From Flavobacterium alkalisoli (lineage in GTDB: Bacteria; Bacteroidota; Bacteroidia; Flavobacteriales; Flavobacteriaceae), in NCBI RefSeq assembly GCF_008000935.1, contig NZ_CP042831.1, forward strand, positions 3,596,001 through 3,660,000: 64,000 bases of DNA, written 5' to 3'. A program made the translations under genes and the position numbers. This document shows positions 23,910 to 33,867 of this stretch, one piece after another. The notes under the pieces are model-generated. The model saw only the letters and a list, made by a program, of their open reading frames with translations, was not told the origin of the DNA and searched no databases. How positions within the stretch are numbered: position 1 is the first letter of the stretch; every line of letters starts with the position of its first letter.

Positions 23910-25034
23910 ATGAGTTTAAAAACAATCCATACCCTAACCGAAGAAGCAATTTCCCTGCTAAAATCGCTTATTGCCACTCCGTCTTTTTCATCGGAAGAAG
24001 AGAATACGGCAAAACTGATTGAGGCCTGGTTTAGTAATAACAACATTCCCTTTAAACGAGAAAACAATAATATATGGGCTTTCAATAAGCATTTTGCCGA
24101 GGGTAAGCCTACCCTGCTGCTTAACTCACACCATGATACCGTAAAACCTAATCAGGCTTATACGTTAGATCCGTTTGAGGCTATTGAGAAAGAAGGCAAA
24201 CTGTTTGGACTGGGCAGTAACGATGCAGGAGGCTGCCTGGTATCGCTAATGGCTACCTTCACCTATTTTTATGAGGCCGAAAACCTGCCTTATAACATTG
24301 TAATGGTTGCCTCGGCAGAGGAAGAAAGCAGCGGACCAAACGGCCTTAACAGTGTGCTGAAACATTTACCCGAACTGGATTGTGCCATAGTGGGCGAGCC
24401 TACCGAGATGCAGCTTGCCATAGCCGAAAAAGGATTACTGGTACTGGATGTAACCGTAACGGGAACTCCGGGGCATGCTGCACATCCTAATAACGATATG
24501 GCTATTTACAATACTTTTAAAGTTATGGAATGGTTTAGGGAATATACGTTTGAAAAGGTATCGGAAGTGTTAGGTCCGGTTAAAATGACAGTTACACAAA
24601 TCAATGCAGGGAAACAGCATAACGTGGTTCCGGCAGAATGCAATCTGGTTGTGGATGTAAGGGTAAACGACTGTTATACCAACCTGGAAGTTCTGGAAAC
24701 CATAAAATCAGGTATAGAATCGGATAAGGTAAAGGTAAAGCCAAGATCGATGCATCTCAACTCATCATCCATTGCAAAAGAGCATGCTCTTGTACAGGCA
24801 GGAGTAGCATTGGGCAGAACAACCTATGGTTCACCTACCCTTTCAGACCAGTCGGTACTAAGCTGCCAGTCGTTAAAACTGGGGCCGGGATTATCTCTAC
24901 GCTCACACTCGGCAGATGAGTTTATTTATATCAATGAAATTAAAGAAGGAATTGAACTGTATATAAAAATACTTTCCCAATTCCTTAATTATACTACCAA
25001 AACGGCTGAGGAAGCCACATTAAAACAACAGTAA
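23910..25034 (+). CDS. argE: M20 family acyl-ornithine/citrulline deacylase
   Basis: A 374-aa M20 metallopeptidase. Zn ligands lie in LNSHHDTVKP (about 79-88), SNDAGGCLVSL and EEESSGPNG (about 137-145), with GEPTEMQLAIAEKG. In this operon type it removes the acyl group after carbamoylation, that is N-acylcitrulline to citrulline, the ArgE' role. It follows argB by 11 bp, and its TAA overlaps the argH ATG. Confidence 0.93.
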   Translation: MSLKTIHTLTEEAISLLKSLIATPSFSSEEENTAKLIEAWFSNNNIPFKRENNNIWAFNKHFAEGKPTLLLNSHHDTVKPNQAYTLDPFEAIEKEGKLFGLGSNDAGGCLVSLMATFTYFYEAENLPYNIVMVASAEEESSGPNGLNSVLKHLPELDCAIVGEPTEMQLAIAEKGLLVLDVTVTGTPGHAAHPNNDMAIYNTFKVMEWFREYTFEKVSEVLGPVKMTVTQINAGKQHNVVPAECNLVVDVRVNDCYTNLEVLETIKSGIESDKVKVKPRSMHLNSSSIAKEHALVQAGVALGRTTYGSPTLSDQSVLSCQSLKLGPGLSLRSHSADEFIYINEIKEGIELYIKILSQFLNYTTKTAEEATLKQQ

Positions 25035-26317
25035 TGAAACTTTGGGAAAAAGGCATACCAACAGATAAGAAGACCGATATATTTACCGTAGGCAACGACC
25101 GCGAACTGGATCTTGTACTGGCAGAATATGATGTTATCGGGTCTATGGCACATGCCAAAATGCTTGGAAAAACAGGATTATTAACTGATAAGGAAGTAAG
25201 TGAATTACTTACCGGACTGGAAGAAATACTGGCAGAAATTAAGGCCGGAAACTTTGTTATTGAAGACAGCTTTGAAGATGTACACAGCAAAGTGGAATAC
25301 CTGCTTACCGAAAAGGTGGGCGATGCCGGAAAAAAAATACATACGTCACGTTCCCGCAACGATCAGGTTTTAACCGATGTTCACTTATACCTAAAAGCGG
25401 AGCTTACAACGATAAAGCAACAGGTAAAGGAACTTTTTGACCTGCTTATGGCTATGGCAAATCAGTACCAAAACATACTGTTACCGGGATATACGCATCT
25501 GCAGGTGGCGATGCCCTCATCATTCGGGATGTGGTTTTCTGCCTATGCAGAAAGCCTTATAGACGATGTTGTTATGCTGAATGCAGCCCTTACCGTGACC
25601 GACCAGAATCCGTTAGGTTCGGCAGCAGGATATGGGAGTTCGTTCCCCATAGACAGAACCTTTACAACAAACGAACTTGGTTTTGCTACGTTAAAATACA
25701 ATTCGGTAGCAGCACAAATGAGCCGCGGAAAAACCGAAAAGACCACAGCTTTTGCACTGGCATCGGTAGCCGGGACATTATCAAAACTGGCTATGGACAT
25801 TTGCCTGTACCTGAGTCAGAATTTTAATTTCATAAACCTGCCACAGCACTTAACCACTGGGTCGAGCATTATGCCGCATAAAAAGAACCCAGATATTTTT
25901 GAGCTTATTCGTGGTAAGTGTAACAAAATACAGGCATTGCCTTATGAGCTTACCCTTATAACCAATAATTTACCCAGCGGTTACCACAGGGAATTCCAGT
26001 TGCTAAAAGAAGGACTTTTCCCTTCTTTACAAACGTTGAAATCATGTCTGGAAATGGCACATTATTCCATTAAGGAAATTAAAATTAACAACAATATACT
26101 GGACGATAAAAAATATGATTACCTGTTTACGGTAGATGCCCTTAACGAACTGGTAACTCAGGGTATCCCTTTTAGGGATGCTTATAAAATTGTAAGCGAA
26201 CAGGTAGAAAACGGGACATTCATTTCTCCTAAAGCTACAAAGCATACTCACGAAGGCAGTATAAATAACCTGTGCCTAAATGAGATTACACAAAAAATGA
26301 ACAAAGTGGTTGAATAA
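25034..26317 (+). CDS. argH: Argininosuccinate lyase
   Basis: A 427-aa lyase that splits argininosuccinate into arginine and fumarate. Signature GSSIMPHKKNPD (about 277-288) plus RNDQVLTDVHLYLK (about 110-123) and TSRSRNDQ. Its last 26 bp form the left arm of the shared terminator, so the coding sequence ends inside the hairpin. Final gene of the operon. Confidence 0.96.
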   Translation: MKLWEKGIPTDKKTDIFTVGNDRELDLVLAEYDVIGSMAHAKMLGKTGLLTDKEVSELLTGLEEILAEIKAGNFVIEDSFEDVHSKVEYLLTEKVGDAGKKIHTSRSRNDQVLTDVHLYLKAELTTIKQQVKELFDLLMAMANQYQNILLPGYTHLQVAMPSSFGMWFSAYAESLIDDVVMLNAALTVTDQNPLGSAAGYGSSFPIDRTFTTNELGFATLKYNSVAAQMSRGKTEKTTAFALASVAGTLSKLAMDICLYLSQNFNFINLPQHLTTGSSIMPHKKNPDIFELIRGKCNKIQALPYELTLITNNLPSGYHREFQLLKEGLFPSLQTLKSCLEMAHYSIKEIKINNNILDDKKYDYLFTVDALNELVTQGIPFRDAYKIVSEQVENGTFISPKATKHTHEGSINNLCLNEITQKMNKVVE

Positions 26318-26335
26318 CCACTTTGTTCATTTTTT
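26292..26335. terminator. Bidirectional terminator inside the ends of argH and the ytxJ-like gene
   Basis: A perfect 20-bp inverted repeat with a 4-nt GAAT loop: left arm 26292-26311, right arm 26316-26335 (core GAACAAAGTGGTT/AACCACTTTGTTC). It holds the last argH codons and stop, and its right edge reaches the stop of the convergent gene at 26334. T-tracts lie on both strands. Confidence 0.9.
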
Positions 26336-26789
26336 ACACTATACCCTTTACAACACCTGCATCAATGGCTCCGTGTGAGGTATCATAAACAGCCTTACCT
26401 TCTTTAATAACAATTAACTGAGGCGACTGATGCATTACATCAAATCGTGTAGCAATTTCGTTAGAAATATCCCTGTGAGATAAAAGGTCTAAAAAGTAAG
26501 GTTTAGCCTTATCGGTATCAATGGCATAATCCTGTTCAAACTGCTTTAAGGCCATACGGCTAATCGCACAGCGGGTACTGTGTTTAAAGATGATAACGGG
26601 TGTCTCCTTAGACTCCTCCACTATCTCATCTAACTGTTTTATTTCTGTTAAATCATTCCACATTTGTGGATTAGAACCGCTAACTTTACCGTTAGAATCG
26701 CCAAATATCTTATCAAAAAAACTCATAATCGTCATGTTTTCAGACACTTTGTCTGTTTTAAAGTTTGTTTTAAAGCAAAAAACAGACAT
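26334..26789 (-). CDS. ytxJ: Bacillithiol system redox-active protein YtxJ
   Basis: A small thioredoxin-like protein (open frame 151 aa). Family core: PVIIFKHSTRCAISRMALKQF with the single redox Cys, and later DISNEIATRFDVMHQSPQLIVI. YtxJ (DUF2847) is a monothiol bacilliredoxin-like protein linked with bacillithiol, which many Flavobacteria make. The natural start is likely one of the internal ATGs at 26735 or 26726 (MSFFDKIFGD), as the upstream 18 residues (Lys/Phe-rich) look like non-coding leader; the coordinates here give the maximum frame. It is convergent with argH. Confidence 0.8.
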   Translation of the reverse strand: MSVFCFKTNFKTDKVSENMTIMSFFDKIFGDSNGKVSGSNPQMWNDLTEIKQLDEIVEESKETPVIIFKHSTRCAISRMALKQFEQDYAIDTDKAKPYFLDLLSHRDISNEIATRFDVMHQSPQLIVIKEGKAVYDTSHGAIDAGVVKGIV

Positions 26790-26854
26790 TTCGTCAGATT
26801 TTACTTATTGGAATATAAATTGAATAAAGCATATCAAATTTAAACAATTCGAAT

Positions 26855-29464
26855 ATGAACTTTAATAATTTTACCATAAAATCTCACGAAGCCATACAAA
26901 GGGCACAGCAAATTGCCCAAAGTTATGGCCATCAGCAAATTGAAAACGAGCACATTGTAAAAGCTATTCTTGAAGTAGATGAAAATGTGACTCCGTTCTT
27001 ACTTAAAAAACTTAACGTAAACGTACAGCTGTTCCAACAGATACTGGACAGTACACTACAAAGCTTCCCTAAAGTATCGGGTGGCGAGATGTCGTTATCA
27101 CGTGACGCATCAACTGCCCTTACCGAGGCTTCAAACATTGCCCGCAAAATGAACGATGAGTTCGTTTCCATAGAGCATTTGTTGCTAGCCATCTTTACTT
27201 CAAAAAGTAAAGTAGCCCAAATACTAAAAGACCAGGGCGTTACCGAAAAAGACCTTAAAGCAGCCATAGAGGAACTACGCAAAGGAGAAAGGGTAACATC
27301 GGCCAGTGCGGAGGAAAGCTACAACGCCTTAAACAAATATGCAAAGAACCTAAACCAGTTGGCTAACGACGGTAAACTGGATCCGGTAATTGGCCGTGAT
27401 GAGGAAATACGCCGTGTGCTTCAAATCCTTTCAAGACGCACCAAGAACAACCCGATGCTTGTGGGTGAACCCGGTGTGGGTAAAACCGCTATTGCAGAAG
27501 GTTTGGCACACCGTATCATTCAGGGTGACGTACCGGAAAACCTAAAGAATAAGGTAGTTTACTCGCTGGATATGGGTGCACTTATTGCAGGGGCTAAATA
27601 TAAAGGTGAATTTGAGGAAAGGCTTAAATCGGTTGTGAAAGAGGTAACCTCTGCTGAAGGTGATATCGTACTGTTTATAGATGAGATCCATACCCTTGTA
27701 GGTGCCGGTGGCGGTGAGGGTGCTATGGATGCCGCAAACATCCTTAAGCCTGCCCTGGCGCGTGGTGAGCTAAGAGCCATAGGTGCTACTACTCTTGATG
27801 AGTATCAAAAATACTTCGAGAAAGACAAAGCGCTGGAACGACGTTTCCAAAAGGTAATGGTAGATGAGCCGGATACCGAAAGTGCCATCTCGATACTTCG
27901 TGGTATTAAGGAAAAATATGAAGCTCACCACCAGGTACGTATTAAAGACGACGCCATTATAGCAGCTGTGGAACTTTCACAACGCTACATTACCAACCGT
28001 TTCCTTCCGGATAAGGCTATCGACCTTATGGATGAAGCCGCTTCTAAGCTGCGTATGGAAATCAATTCCAAACCGGAAGAGCTGGATGTACTGGACCGTA
28101 AGATAATGCAGCTTGAAATTGAGATAGAGGCCATTAAACGAGAAAATGATGAGACCAAACTAAAGTCGTTAGGACTTGAACTGGCTAATCTTAAAGAAGA
28201 ACGCAACGAGATATATGCCCGCTGGAAAAGCGAAAAAGATATTGTAGACAACATTCAGGCTTCAAAAACAGACATTGAGAATTATAAGCTGGATGCCGAA
28301 CGTGCCGAACGTGAAGGCGACTACGGTAAAGTAGCCGAGCTTCGCTACGGAAAGATTAAAGAAGCTCAGGAAAAGCTGGATGAAATGGAAAAACAACTAC
28401 AGGAAAGCCAAAAAGGTAACAGCCTTATAAAAGAGGAAGTTACGCATGAGGATATTGCCGAAGTAGTTGCCAAATGGACCGGTATACCTGTTACTAAAAT
28501 GCTGCAAAGCGAGCGTGAAAAACTGCTTAGCCTTGAAGACGAACTTCACAAACGTGTTGTAGGTCAGGAAGAAGCCATACAGGCTGTGAGTGATGCCGTA
28601 AGGCGTAGCCGTGCCGGGTTACAGGACCAAAAGAAACCAATAGGTTCATTCCTGTTCCTGGGTACAACAGGTGTTGGTAAAACAGAGCTTGCCAAAGCAC
28701 TTGCCTCTTACCTGTTTGATGATGAAAATGCGATGACACGTATTGACATGAGCGAGTATCAGGAGCGCCATAGCGTGAGCCGATTAGTAGGTGCGCCTCC
28801 GGGATATGTAGGATATGATGAAGGCGGACAGCTTACCGAAGCTGTAAGGAGAAAACCATACAGTGTGGTATTGCTTGACGAGATTGAAAAAGCCCATCCT
28901 GATACCTTCAATATACTGTTACAGGTACTTGATGAAGGGCGCTTAACAGATAATAAAGGCCGTTTAGCCGACTTTAAGAATACCATCATTATAATGACCT
29001 CTAACATGGGTAGCGGTATTATACAGGAGAAATTTGAAAACCTTAAAGGCAGTATTGAAGCAGCTACGGAGGCAGCCAAAACCGAAGTATTGGGATTACT
29101 GAAGCAAACCGTAAGGCCGGAGTTTATAAACCGTATAGATGATATAGTAATGTTTACTCCGCTTTCTGCTGAAAACATCAAAGAGATTGTAAGCCTTCAA
29201 CTTAAATCGGTTACCAAACTTCTGGCTAAGCAAAACATTACGCTTGATGCCACACCGGAAGCTATTGATTACCTGTCTAAAAGAGGTTATGATCCTGACT
29301 TTGGTGCACGTCCGGTAAAACGTGTAATACAAAAAGAGGTGATGAACGAACTGTCTAAGGAAATTCTTAGTGGTAAGGTTACTACAGACAGTATCATACT
29401 ACTGGATAGCTTTGACGGCAAACTGGTTTTCAGAAATCAGACAGAGTTATCTGACAAACAATAA
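26855..29464 (+). CDS. clpB: ATP-dependent chaperone ClpB
   Basis: An 869-aa Hsp100 disaggregase that works with DnaK to rescue aggregated proteins. Order: N domain (1-145); NBD1 with Walker A GEPGVGKT (204-211), Walker B about 278 ([12 protein letters not shown]); middle coiled-coil domain (about 400-540, Glu/Lys rich); NBD2 with Walker A GTTGVGKT (603-610) and [13 protein letters not shown]. Normal length. No clear CIRCE operator upstream. Monocistronic with an intrinsic terminator. Confidence 0.97.
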   Translation: MNFNNFTIKSHEAIQRAQQIAQSYGHQQIENEHIVKAILEVDENVTPFLLKKLNVNVQLFQQILDSTLQSFPKVSGGEMSLSRDASTALTEASNIARKMNDEFVSIEHLLLAIFTSKSKVAQILKDQGVTEKDLKAAIEELRKGERVTSASAEESYNALNKYAKNLNQLANDGKLDPVIGRDEEIRRVLQILSRRTKNNPMLVGEPGVGKTAIAEGLAHRIIQGDVPENLKNKVVYSLDMGALIAGAKYKGEFEERLKSVVKEVTSAEGDIVLFIDEIHTLVGAGGGEGAMDAANILKPALARGELRAIGATTLDEYQKYFEKDKALERRFQKVMVDEPDTESAISILRGIKEKYEAHHQVRIKDDAIIAAVELSQRYITNRFLPDKAIDLMDEAASKLRMEINSKPEELDVLDRKIMQLEIEIEAIKRENDETKLKSLGLELANLKEERNEIYARWKSEKDIVDNIQASKTDIENYKLDAERAEREGDYGKVAELRYGKIKEAQEKLDEMEKQLQESQKGNSLIKEEVTHEDIAEVVAKWTGIPVTKMLQSEREKLLSLEDELHKRVVGQEEAIQAVSDAVRRSRAGLQDQKKPIGSFLFLGTTGVGKTELAKALASYLFDDENAMTRIDMSEYQERHSVSRLVGAPPGYVGYDEGGQLTEAVRRKPYSVVLLDEIEKAHPDTFNILLQVLDEGRLTDNKGRLADFKNTIIIMTSNMGSGIIQEKFENLKGSIEAATEAAKTEVLGLLKQTVRPEFINRIDDIVMFTPLSAENIKEIVSLQLKSVTKLLAKQNITLDATPEAIDYLSKRGYDPDFGARPVKRVIQKEVMNELSKEILSGKVTTDSIILLDSFDGKLVFRNQTELSDKQ

Positions 29465-29484
29465 GAAATAAACTTTTTAAATAA

Positions 29485-29517
29485 AAAAGGGACACTTTAC
29501 AGTGTCCCTTTTTGTTA
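29485..29517. terminator. Bidirectional intrinsic terminator
   Basis: AAAGGGACACT/AGTGTCCCTTT with a TTAC loop and T-tracts on both sides. Serves clpB (+) and the carbonic anhydrase gene (-), whose stop is at 29518. Confidence 0.9.
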
Positions 29518-30153
29518 TTATAGGCTTAAGCGATAAACCTTATCTAAATCGTGATTATCACTCACGTTAACTTCAAGATCTTTTACAATACCCGAACCTA
29601 CACCATATACCCAACCATGCAGGTGAAGTGACTGTCCGCTTTTCCATGCTCCCTGAACTATTGATGTCTTAGCAAGGTCAAACACCTGCTCTTTTACGTT
29701 TATCTCTACAAATGCATTAAAACGCTCATCTTCGTTTACTATAGAATCAAGGTATGTTTTGTGATGACGGTAAACATCTTTAATGTGTCTGATCCAGTTA
29801 TCAATCAAACCGATAGAAGCATTACCCATAGCTGCTTTTACACCACCACATCCGTAGTGACCGCAAACAATTACATGTTTTACCTTAAGTACGTTAACGG
29901 CATAATCAAGTACGCTAAGCATGTTCATATCTGAGTGAACAACCATATTAGCAATATTACGGTGTACAAAAACCTCTCCCGGCTGTGCTCCCACAATTTC
30001 ATTTGCAGGTACGCGACTATCACTACAGCCTATCCATAATAAAGGTGGAGACTGTCCGTCTGCTAATCTTGAGAAATACTCAGGATCATTATCTATTTTA
30101 CTTTGTACCCAATTCCTGTTGTTCTCTAATAACTGTTTATAAAACTCGCTCAT
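29518..30153 (-). CDS. can: Beta-class carbonic anhydrase
   Basis: A 211-aa zinc enzyme interconverting CO2 and bicarbonate. Ligands and active dyad are all present: C43 and D45-R47 in CSDSRVPA, H99 and C102 in GHYGCGG. The C-terminal half is normal. It is 36 bp downstream of a SulP transporter gene on the same strand, a pairing often seen for bicarbonate uptake. Confidence 0.95.
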   Translation of the reverse strand: MSEFYKQLLENNRNWVQSKIDNDPEYFSRLADGQSPPLLWIGCSDSRVPANEIVGAQPGEVFVHRNIANMVVHSDMNMLSVLDYAVNVLKVKHVIVCGHYGCGGVKAAMGNASIGLIDNWIRHIKDVYRHHKTYLDSIVNEDERFNAFVEINVKEQVFDLAKTSIVQGAWKSGQSLHLHGWVYGVGSGIVKDLEVNVSDNHDLDKVYRLSL

Positions 30154-30189
30154 AATATCTTCGTAATTTATTTTCTGTGTTTTCTATTT

Positions 30190-31803
30190 TTATTCTGCTT
30201 TTTCTTTCTTGTTCTTCTTTCCGTGTTCAAAGAAAACATGTCCTTCGGTATTATCCAAATCATATGCTTCTTTAAAACCAACTAATTTAACCTTAATATT
30301 GTCTTCCTTAGCACGAATGTTCGTAAATTCTTTAATAAGATCCTGTACGTCATGGGCTATATAAACCGTATCCGACGCGTTTATTATTACTTTAGAATTT
30401 TCCGGTATATCGTTAAGGGTCGATTTTATTGCTGCCTTGTTAAGAAAAGAAACTTCCTGTGCAAGGTCTATATGTATTATATCTCCTTCTTCATATTCCT
30501 CTTTCCTAAAATGATAAGCCCTTTGCAGGTTACCTTTAAGGATAAATATGATACTTATTGCCATACCCAGTGCCACACCTTTAAGCAGATCTATAGCTAC
30601 AACCGCAATCAATGTTGCTAAGAAAGGGATAAACTGATATTTGCCTTTTGCCCAAAAAAGCTTAAGCTTAGCCGGGTTAGCCAGTTTATAACCTATTAGG
30701 ATAAGCACTGCTGCCAATGTTGCCAATGGGATTTTATTTAAAACCATTGGTATAGCCAATACACATATAAGTAACAGGAAACCGTGAATAACAGCAGACA
30801 TTTTTGTTTTTGCTCCTGAGCTTGCATTTGCAGATGAACGCACTACTACAGATGTAATAGGCAATCCGCCAATGAAGCCGCTAATTATATTACCAATACC
30901 CTGTGCCTTAAGCTCCCTGTTCGTATCCGTATAACGCTTTTGTACATCCATTCTGTCGGAGGCCTCTATACATAAAAGCGTTTCAACAGAAGCCACAACA
31001 GTTATTGTTCCGGCACTAATCCAAACATTTTTGTTTGTAATTGCAGAAAAATCAGGGGTTACTATAAAGCCGGCAATATCACTAAAAGATTGTGGTACAG
31101 GCAGTGTAACAAGGTGCTCACTGCTAAGTGCAAAATGGCTTCCGGTACTTATAAATATCTGATTAATTACAATTCCGGCAATTACAGCCACAAGGGCTCC
31201 CGGCAGTATCTTCAGCTTTTTAAGTGCAGGCACCTTATCCCAAATAACCAGAATAAGAAGCGATATAATTGTAATGATAACCGCTCCGCCTTCAAAACGC
31301 AACAGGATATCCGGAATATCAGAAAACGGATTTCCCCCGTCAAGCCTGAAAAGTGAGTCGCTACCATCGTAAGTCTTGTCATATCCAACAGCATGTTCCA
31401 TTTGCTTAATAATGATGATAACACCAATACCTGCAAGCATCCCTTCAATTACATTAGCAGGGATATAGTTTGAAATACTACCTGCCTTTAAAAAACCAAG
31501 AATAACCTGCAATACCCCCGAAAGGAAAACTGCAAGCAAAAAGGCCTCAAAAGAACCTAAGGTAGCAATTGCTGTTAATACAATAGCTATAAGTCCGGCA
31601 GCCGGACCCGATACACTTATATGAGAATTACTAAGGGAGCCTATTACAATACCCCCTACCACACCGGCAATAATTCCGGATAAAGGTGGAGCACCAGAAG
31701 CTAAGGCAATACCCAAACAAAGGGGTAAAGCCACTAAAAAAACCACAAGACCTGATGGAAAATCAGCTTTAAGGTTGGCAAAAAGATTTGTCTTTTTTGT
31801 CAT
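30190..31803 (-). CDS. SulP family anion permease with STAS domain
   Basis: A 537-aa (from the ATG at 31803, MTKKTNLFANL; the longer frame to 31824 adds 7 residues) inner-membrane transporter. Hydrophobic segments span residues about 15-400, with the SulP motif SVSGPAAGLIAIVLTAIA and a C-terminal STAS domain (about 440-525; VSFLNKAAIKSTLND, VIINASDTVYIAHDVQDL). Cyanobacterial SulP homologues such as BicA carry bicarbonate; the sulfate branch is the other option. The carbonic anhydrase just downstream favours bicarbonate (inference). Confidence 0.9.
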   Translation of the reverse strand: MTKKTNLFANLKADFPSGLVVFLVALPLCLGIALASGAPPLSGIIAGVVGGIVIGSLSNSHISVSGPAAGLIAIVLTAIATLGSFEAFLLAVFLSGVLQVILGFLKAGSISNYIPANVIEGMLAGIGVIIIIKQMEHAVGYDKTYDGSDSLFRLDGGNPFSDIPDILLRFEGGAVIITIISLLILVIWDKVPALKKLKILPGALVAVIAGIVINQIFISTGSHFALSSEHLVTLPVPQSFSDIAGFIVTPDFSAITNKNVWISAGTITVVASVETLLCIEASDRMDVQKRYTDTNRELKAQGIGNIISGFIGGLPITSVVVRSSANASSGAKTKMSAVIHGFLLLICVLAIPMVLNKIPLATLAAVLILIGYKLANPAKLKLFWAKGKYQFIPFLATLIAVVAIDLLKGVALGMAISIIFILKGNLQRAYHFRKEEYEEGDIIHIDLAQEVSFLNKAAIKSTLNDIPENSKVIINASDTVYIAHDVQDLIKEFTNIRAKEDNIKVKLVGFKEAYDLDNTEGHVFFEHGKKNKKEKAE

Positions 31804-31893
31804 GACCGATAAGATATAATACAATTAAAATTATTAAATACCTGTAAACACAAGCATTTAATCTAATAGCCGACAATAGCGGCAATAATTGGA

Positions 31894-32181
31894 TTATACG
31901 TTCTCGGGAGGAGGTGAAAAAATATCTCCAAAGGCATTAGTATGCCTAAGGAGATTTTTTGAGTTTATAACTTTAGATTTTTTTTCAAGTATAACAAGAG
32001 GAAGCTCTAACTCAATTTGAGGTCCTGCTTTTATCTCTTTTATTTCTTTGTGAATTTCTTCCTCATTAAGACTGTAAATCATAGAAATATCGGCATCATC
32101 ATCTTCCATTAGGCTAATAATTGTAGGAGCCGAAAGGAAAGTGATAAATAAGAATAATACTATTTTTACAAGAAATTTCAC
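31894..32181 (-). CDS. Small membrane-anchored hypothetical protein
   Basis: A 95-aa protein: N-terminal hydrophobic helix (residues 4-22, signal peptide or anchor), an acidic stretch DDDADISM, a charged EEEIHKEIKEIK helix and a C-terminal FSPPPENV. It precedes the SulP gene on the same strand by about 90 bp. This small gene recurs beside SulP/carbonic anhydrase genes in Flavobacteria in my recollection, so a partner role is possible; no domain is recognised. Confidence 0.65.
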   Translation of the reverse strand: MKFLVKIVLFLFITFLSAPTIISLMEDDDADISMIYSLNEEEIHKEIKEIKAGPQIELELPLVILEKKSKVINSKNLLRHTNAFGDIFSPPPENV

Positions 32182-32237
32182 TCTGCTAAAGTAACGATAA
32201 ATTTTTAATCGTTCTAAATAATTACAGAAGCTTGTTG

Positions 32238-32741
32238 TTAAATTTCTTCTTCACTCCAAGCTTTCATCATCCAGATGGTTTTTTCCTGCTCGGTAATAAA
32301 GTCACTCATCATAGAGTTAGTACCTTCATCATTTATCTTGTCTGTCTCATCAAGAATAACCCTTTCTATTTTAAGCAGGTCACTTAATGAGGTCATAATA
32401 AGCTGAACAGCATCTACATCTTTAGAAACATTTTTACCTACTTCAAGTCGGTTATTTTTAATATAATCCTCAAAAGTATGTAAAGGTGTTCCTCCAAGTG
32501 TAAGTACCCTTTCTGCTATCATATCTATTTTTAGCTGGGCATCATTATATAGTTCTTCAAATTTTACATGCAGGTCAAAAAAACGCTTACCGCGAATATT
32601 CCAGTGTATCCCTCTCAGGTTTTGGTAGTATACCTGAAAATTAGAAAGCAGTATATTAAGTTCTGCTGCAATTACTTCTGTCTCTTTTACCGGCAACCCT
32701 AGTATATTCGTGGCTTCTGCTTTTTTCTTTTTCGTTGTCAT
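32238..32741 (-). CDS. dps: Dps family ferritin-like DNA-binding protein
   Basis: A 167-aa Dps. The ferroxidase half-sites are visible: HWNIRGKRFFDLHVKFEELYND (His, Asp and Glu in the expected order, about 43-64) and later DFITEQEKTIWMM. The N-terminal tail is Lys-rich (TTKKKKAEAT), typical of DNA-binding forms. Dps stores iron and protects DNA against peroxide. It is divergent from oxyR. Confidence 0.93.
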   Translation of the reverse strand: MTTKKKKAEATNILGLPVKETEVIAAELNILLSNFQVYYQNLRGIHWNIRGKRFFDLHVKFEELYNDAQLKIDMIAERVLTLGGTPLHTFEDYIKNNRLEVGKNVSKDVDAVQLIMTSLSDLLKIERVILDETDKINDEGTNSMMSDFITEQEKTIWMMKAWSEEEI

Positions 32742-32780
32742 ATCAAGTTTATTTAGTTATTTTTTGATTTAGCTTTCCCT

Positions 32781-32788
32781 CAAAGTTA
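32781..32788 (-). promoter_or_regulatory. -7 promoter box of dps
   Basis: CAAAGTTA reads TAACTTTG on the minus strand (TAnnTTTG), giving a 35-nt leader for dps. The palindrome at 32816-32857 lies just upstream of it, in the usual place for an activator. Confidence 0.55.
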
Positions 32789-32815
32789 AAAAAAATAACC
32801 CTAAAAAAATATAAG

Positions 32816-32857
32816 CGATATCGATGATTTTTATAATTTTATCATAAAAATCTATCG
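32816..32857. promoter_or_regulatory. Nested palindrome, putative OxyR operator
   Basis: GATTTTTAT (32826-32834) and ATAAAAATC (32844-32852) are a perfect 9-bp inverted pair with a 9-bp spacer. Outside them CGATA (32816-32820) pairs with TATCG (32853-32857), so two inverted pairs share one centre at about 32839. LysR-type tetramers bind such paired dyads. Position between dps and oxyR supports OxyR control. Confidence 0.6.
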
Positions 32858-32880
32858 TAACACATCTATAACTATAAACA

Positions 32881-33828
32881 ATGACTATAACACAACTCAA
32901 CTATGTACTCGCTGTAGCCGAATACAAAAATTTTACACTTGCAGCCGAAAAGAGTTTTGTAACCCAGCCTACCCTTAGTATGCAGATACAAAAACTGGAA
33001 GAAGAGCTGGATGTACAAATTTTTGACCGCAGCAAAAAACCTATTCAGCTAACCGAAGTAGGCCAGCAGATAGTTACACAGGCTAAGAACATAGTAAACG
33101 AGTCGATAAGGATAAAAGACATTGTTGACCAACAGAAAGGCTATATAGGCGGAGAATTTAAAATAGGTATCATCCCTACGGTTATGCCTACCCTTTTACC
33201 TATGTTCCTTACCAATTTTACAAATAAGTACCCTAAGGTAAACCTTATTATAGAGGAGCGCCCAACGGAAGAGATTATAAAAATGCTTAAAAGCGGACAG
33301 CTGGATGCAGCTATAGCGGCTACTCCCCTTAACGAAGACAGTATTAAGGAAGTGGTACTTTACTACGAACCATTTGTAGCCTATGTGCCGGAAAACAATC
33401 CTGCCTACCAGAAGAAAGAATTTAGTGTAGAGGACCTGGAAGCAAACCTAAGCAACATTTTATTATTACAGGATGGGCATTGCTTCCGCAATAATGTGCT
33501 TAACATCTGTAAGGCATCATCATTACCGGCAGACAATCATTTTCAGGTAGAGAGCGGCAGTTTTGAAACTATGATAAAACTTGTGGATGAAGGACTGGGC
33601 ATGACATTACTCCCTTATCTTCATACGGTAGATATGAGCGAAAAATCGACGGCTAAACTGCGTCATTTCCCTGAGCCGAGGCCTTCAAGGGAAGTTAGCC
33701 TTATCTACTCAAAAAAGGAGCTTAAAATTCATATTATAGAAGCATTACGCACTACAATTTCCGGCGTAATAAGAGGAGCCATTGCTTTTCACAATGTAGA
33801 GATAACCAGTCCGGTTCATAAAAAATAA
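32881..33828 (+). CDS. oxyR: LysR-type hydrogen peroxide sensor OxyR
   Basis: A 315-aa LysR-type regulator: HTH (about 1-60; NFTLAAEKSFVTQPTLSMQIQKLE) and a ligand/redox domain. The peroxidatic pair is present as C201 and C210 in DGHCFRNNVLNICKA, the same 9-residue spacing as C199/C208 of E. coli OxyR. This makes it a true peroxide sensor, not an ordinary LysR protein. Divergent dps is the expected target. Confidence 0.93.
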   Translation: MTITQLNYVLAVAEYKNFTLAAEKSFVTQPTLSMQIQKLEEELDVQIFDRSKKPIQLTEVGQQIVTQAKNIVNESIRIKDIVDQQKGYIGGEFKIGIIPTVMPTLLPMFLTNFTNKYPKVNLIIEERPTEEIIKMLKSGQLDAAIAATPLNEDSIKEVVLYYEPFVAYVPENNPAYQKKEFSVEDLEANLSNILLLQDGHCFRNNVLNICKASSLPADNHFQVESGSFETMIKLVDEGLGMTLLPYLHTVDMSEKSTAKLRHFPEPRPSREVSLIYSKKELKIHIIEALRTTISGVIRGAIAFHNVEITSPVHKK

Positions 33829-33835
33829 AGCACAA

Positions 33836-33860
33836 AAAAAGGAGCCTTATGGCTCCTTTA
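33836..33860. terminator. Bidirectional intrinsic terminator
   Basis: AAAAAAGGAGCC/GGCTCCTTTAT stem with TTAT loop and T-tracts on both strands. Serves oxyR (+) and the small gene ending at 33868 (-). Confidence 0.8.
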
Positions 33861-33867
33861 TCGTTTT

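Noticed and set aside
27559..29332. Antisense frames in clpB
   Set aside because: Frame shadows of a strongly coding region; no supporting features.
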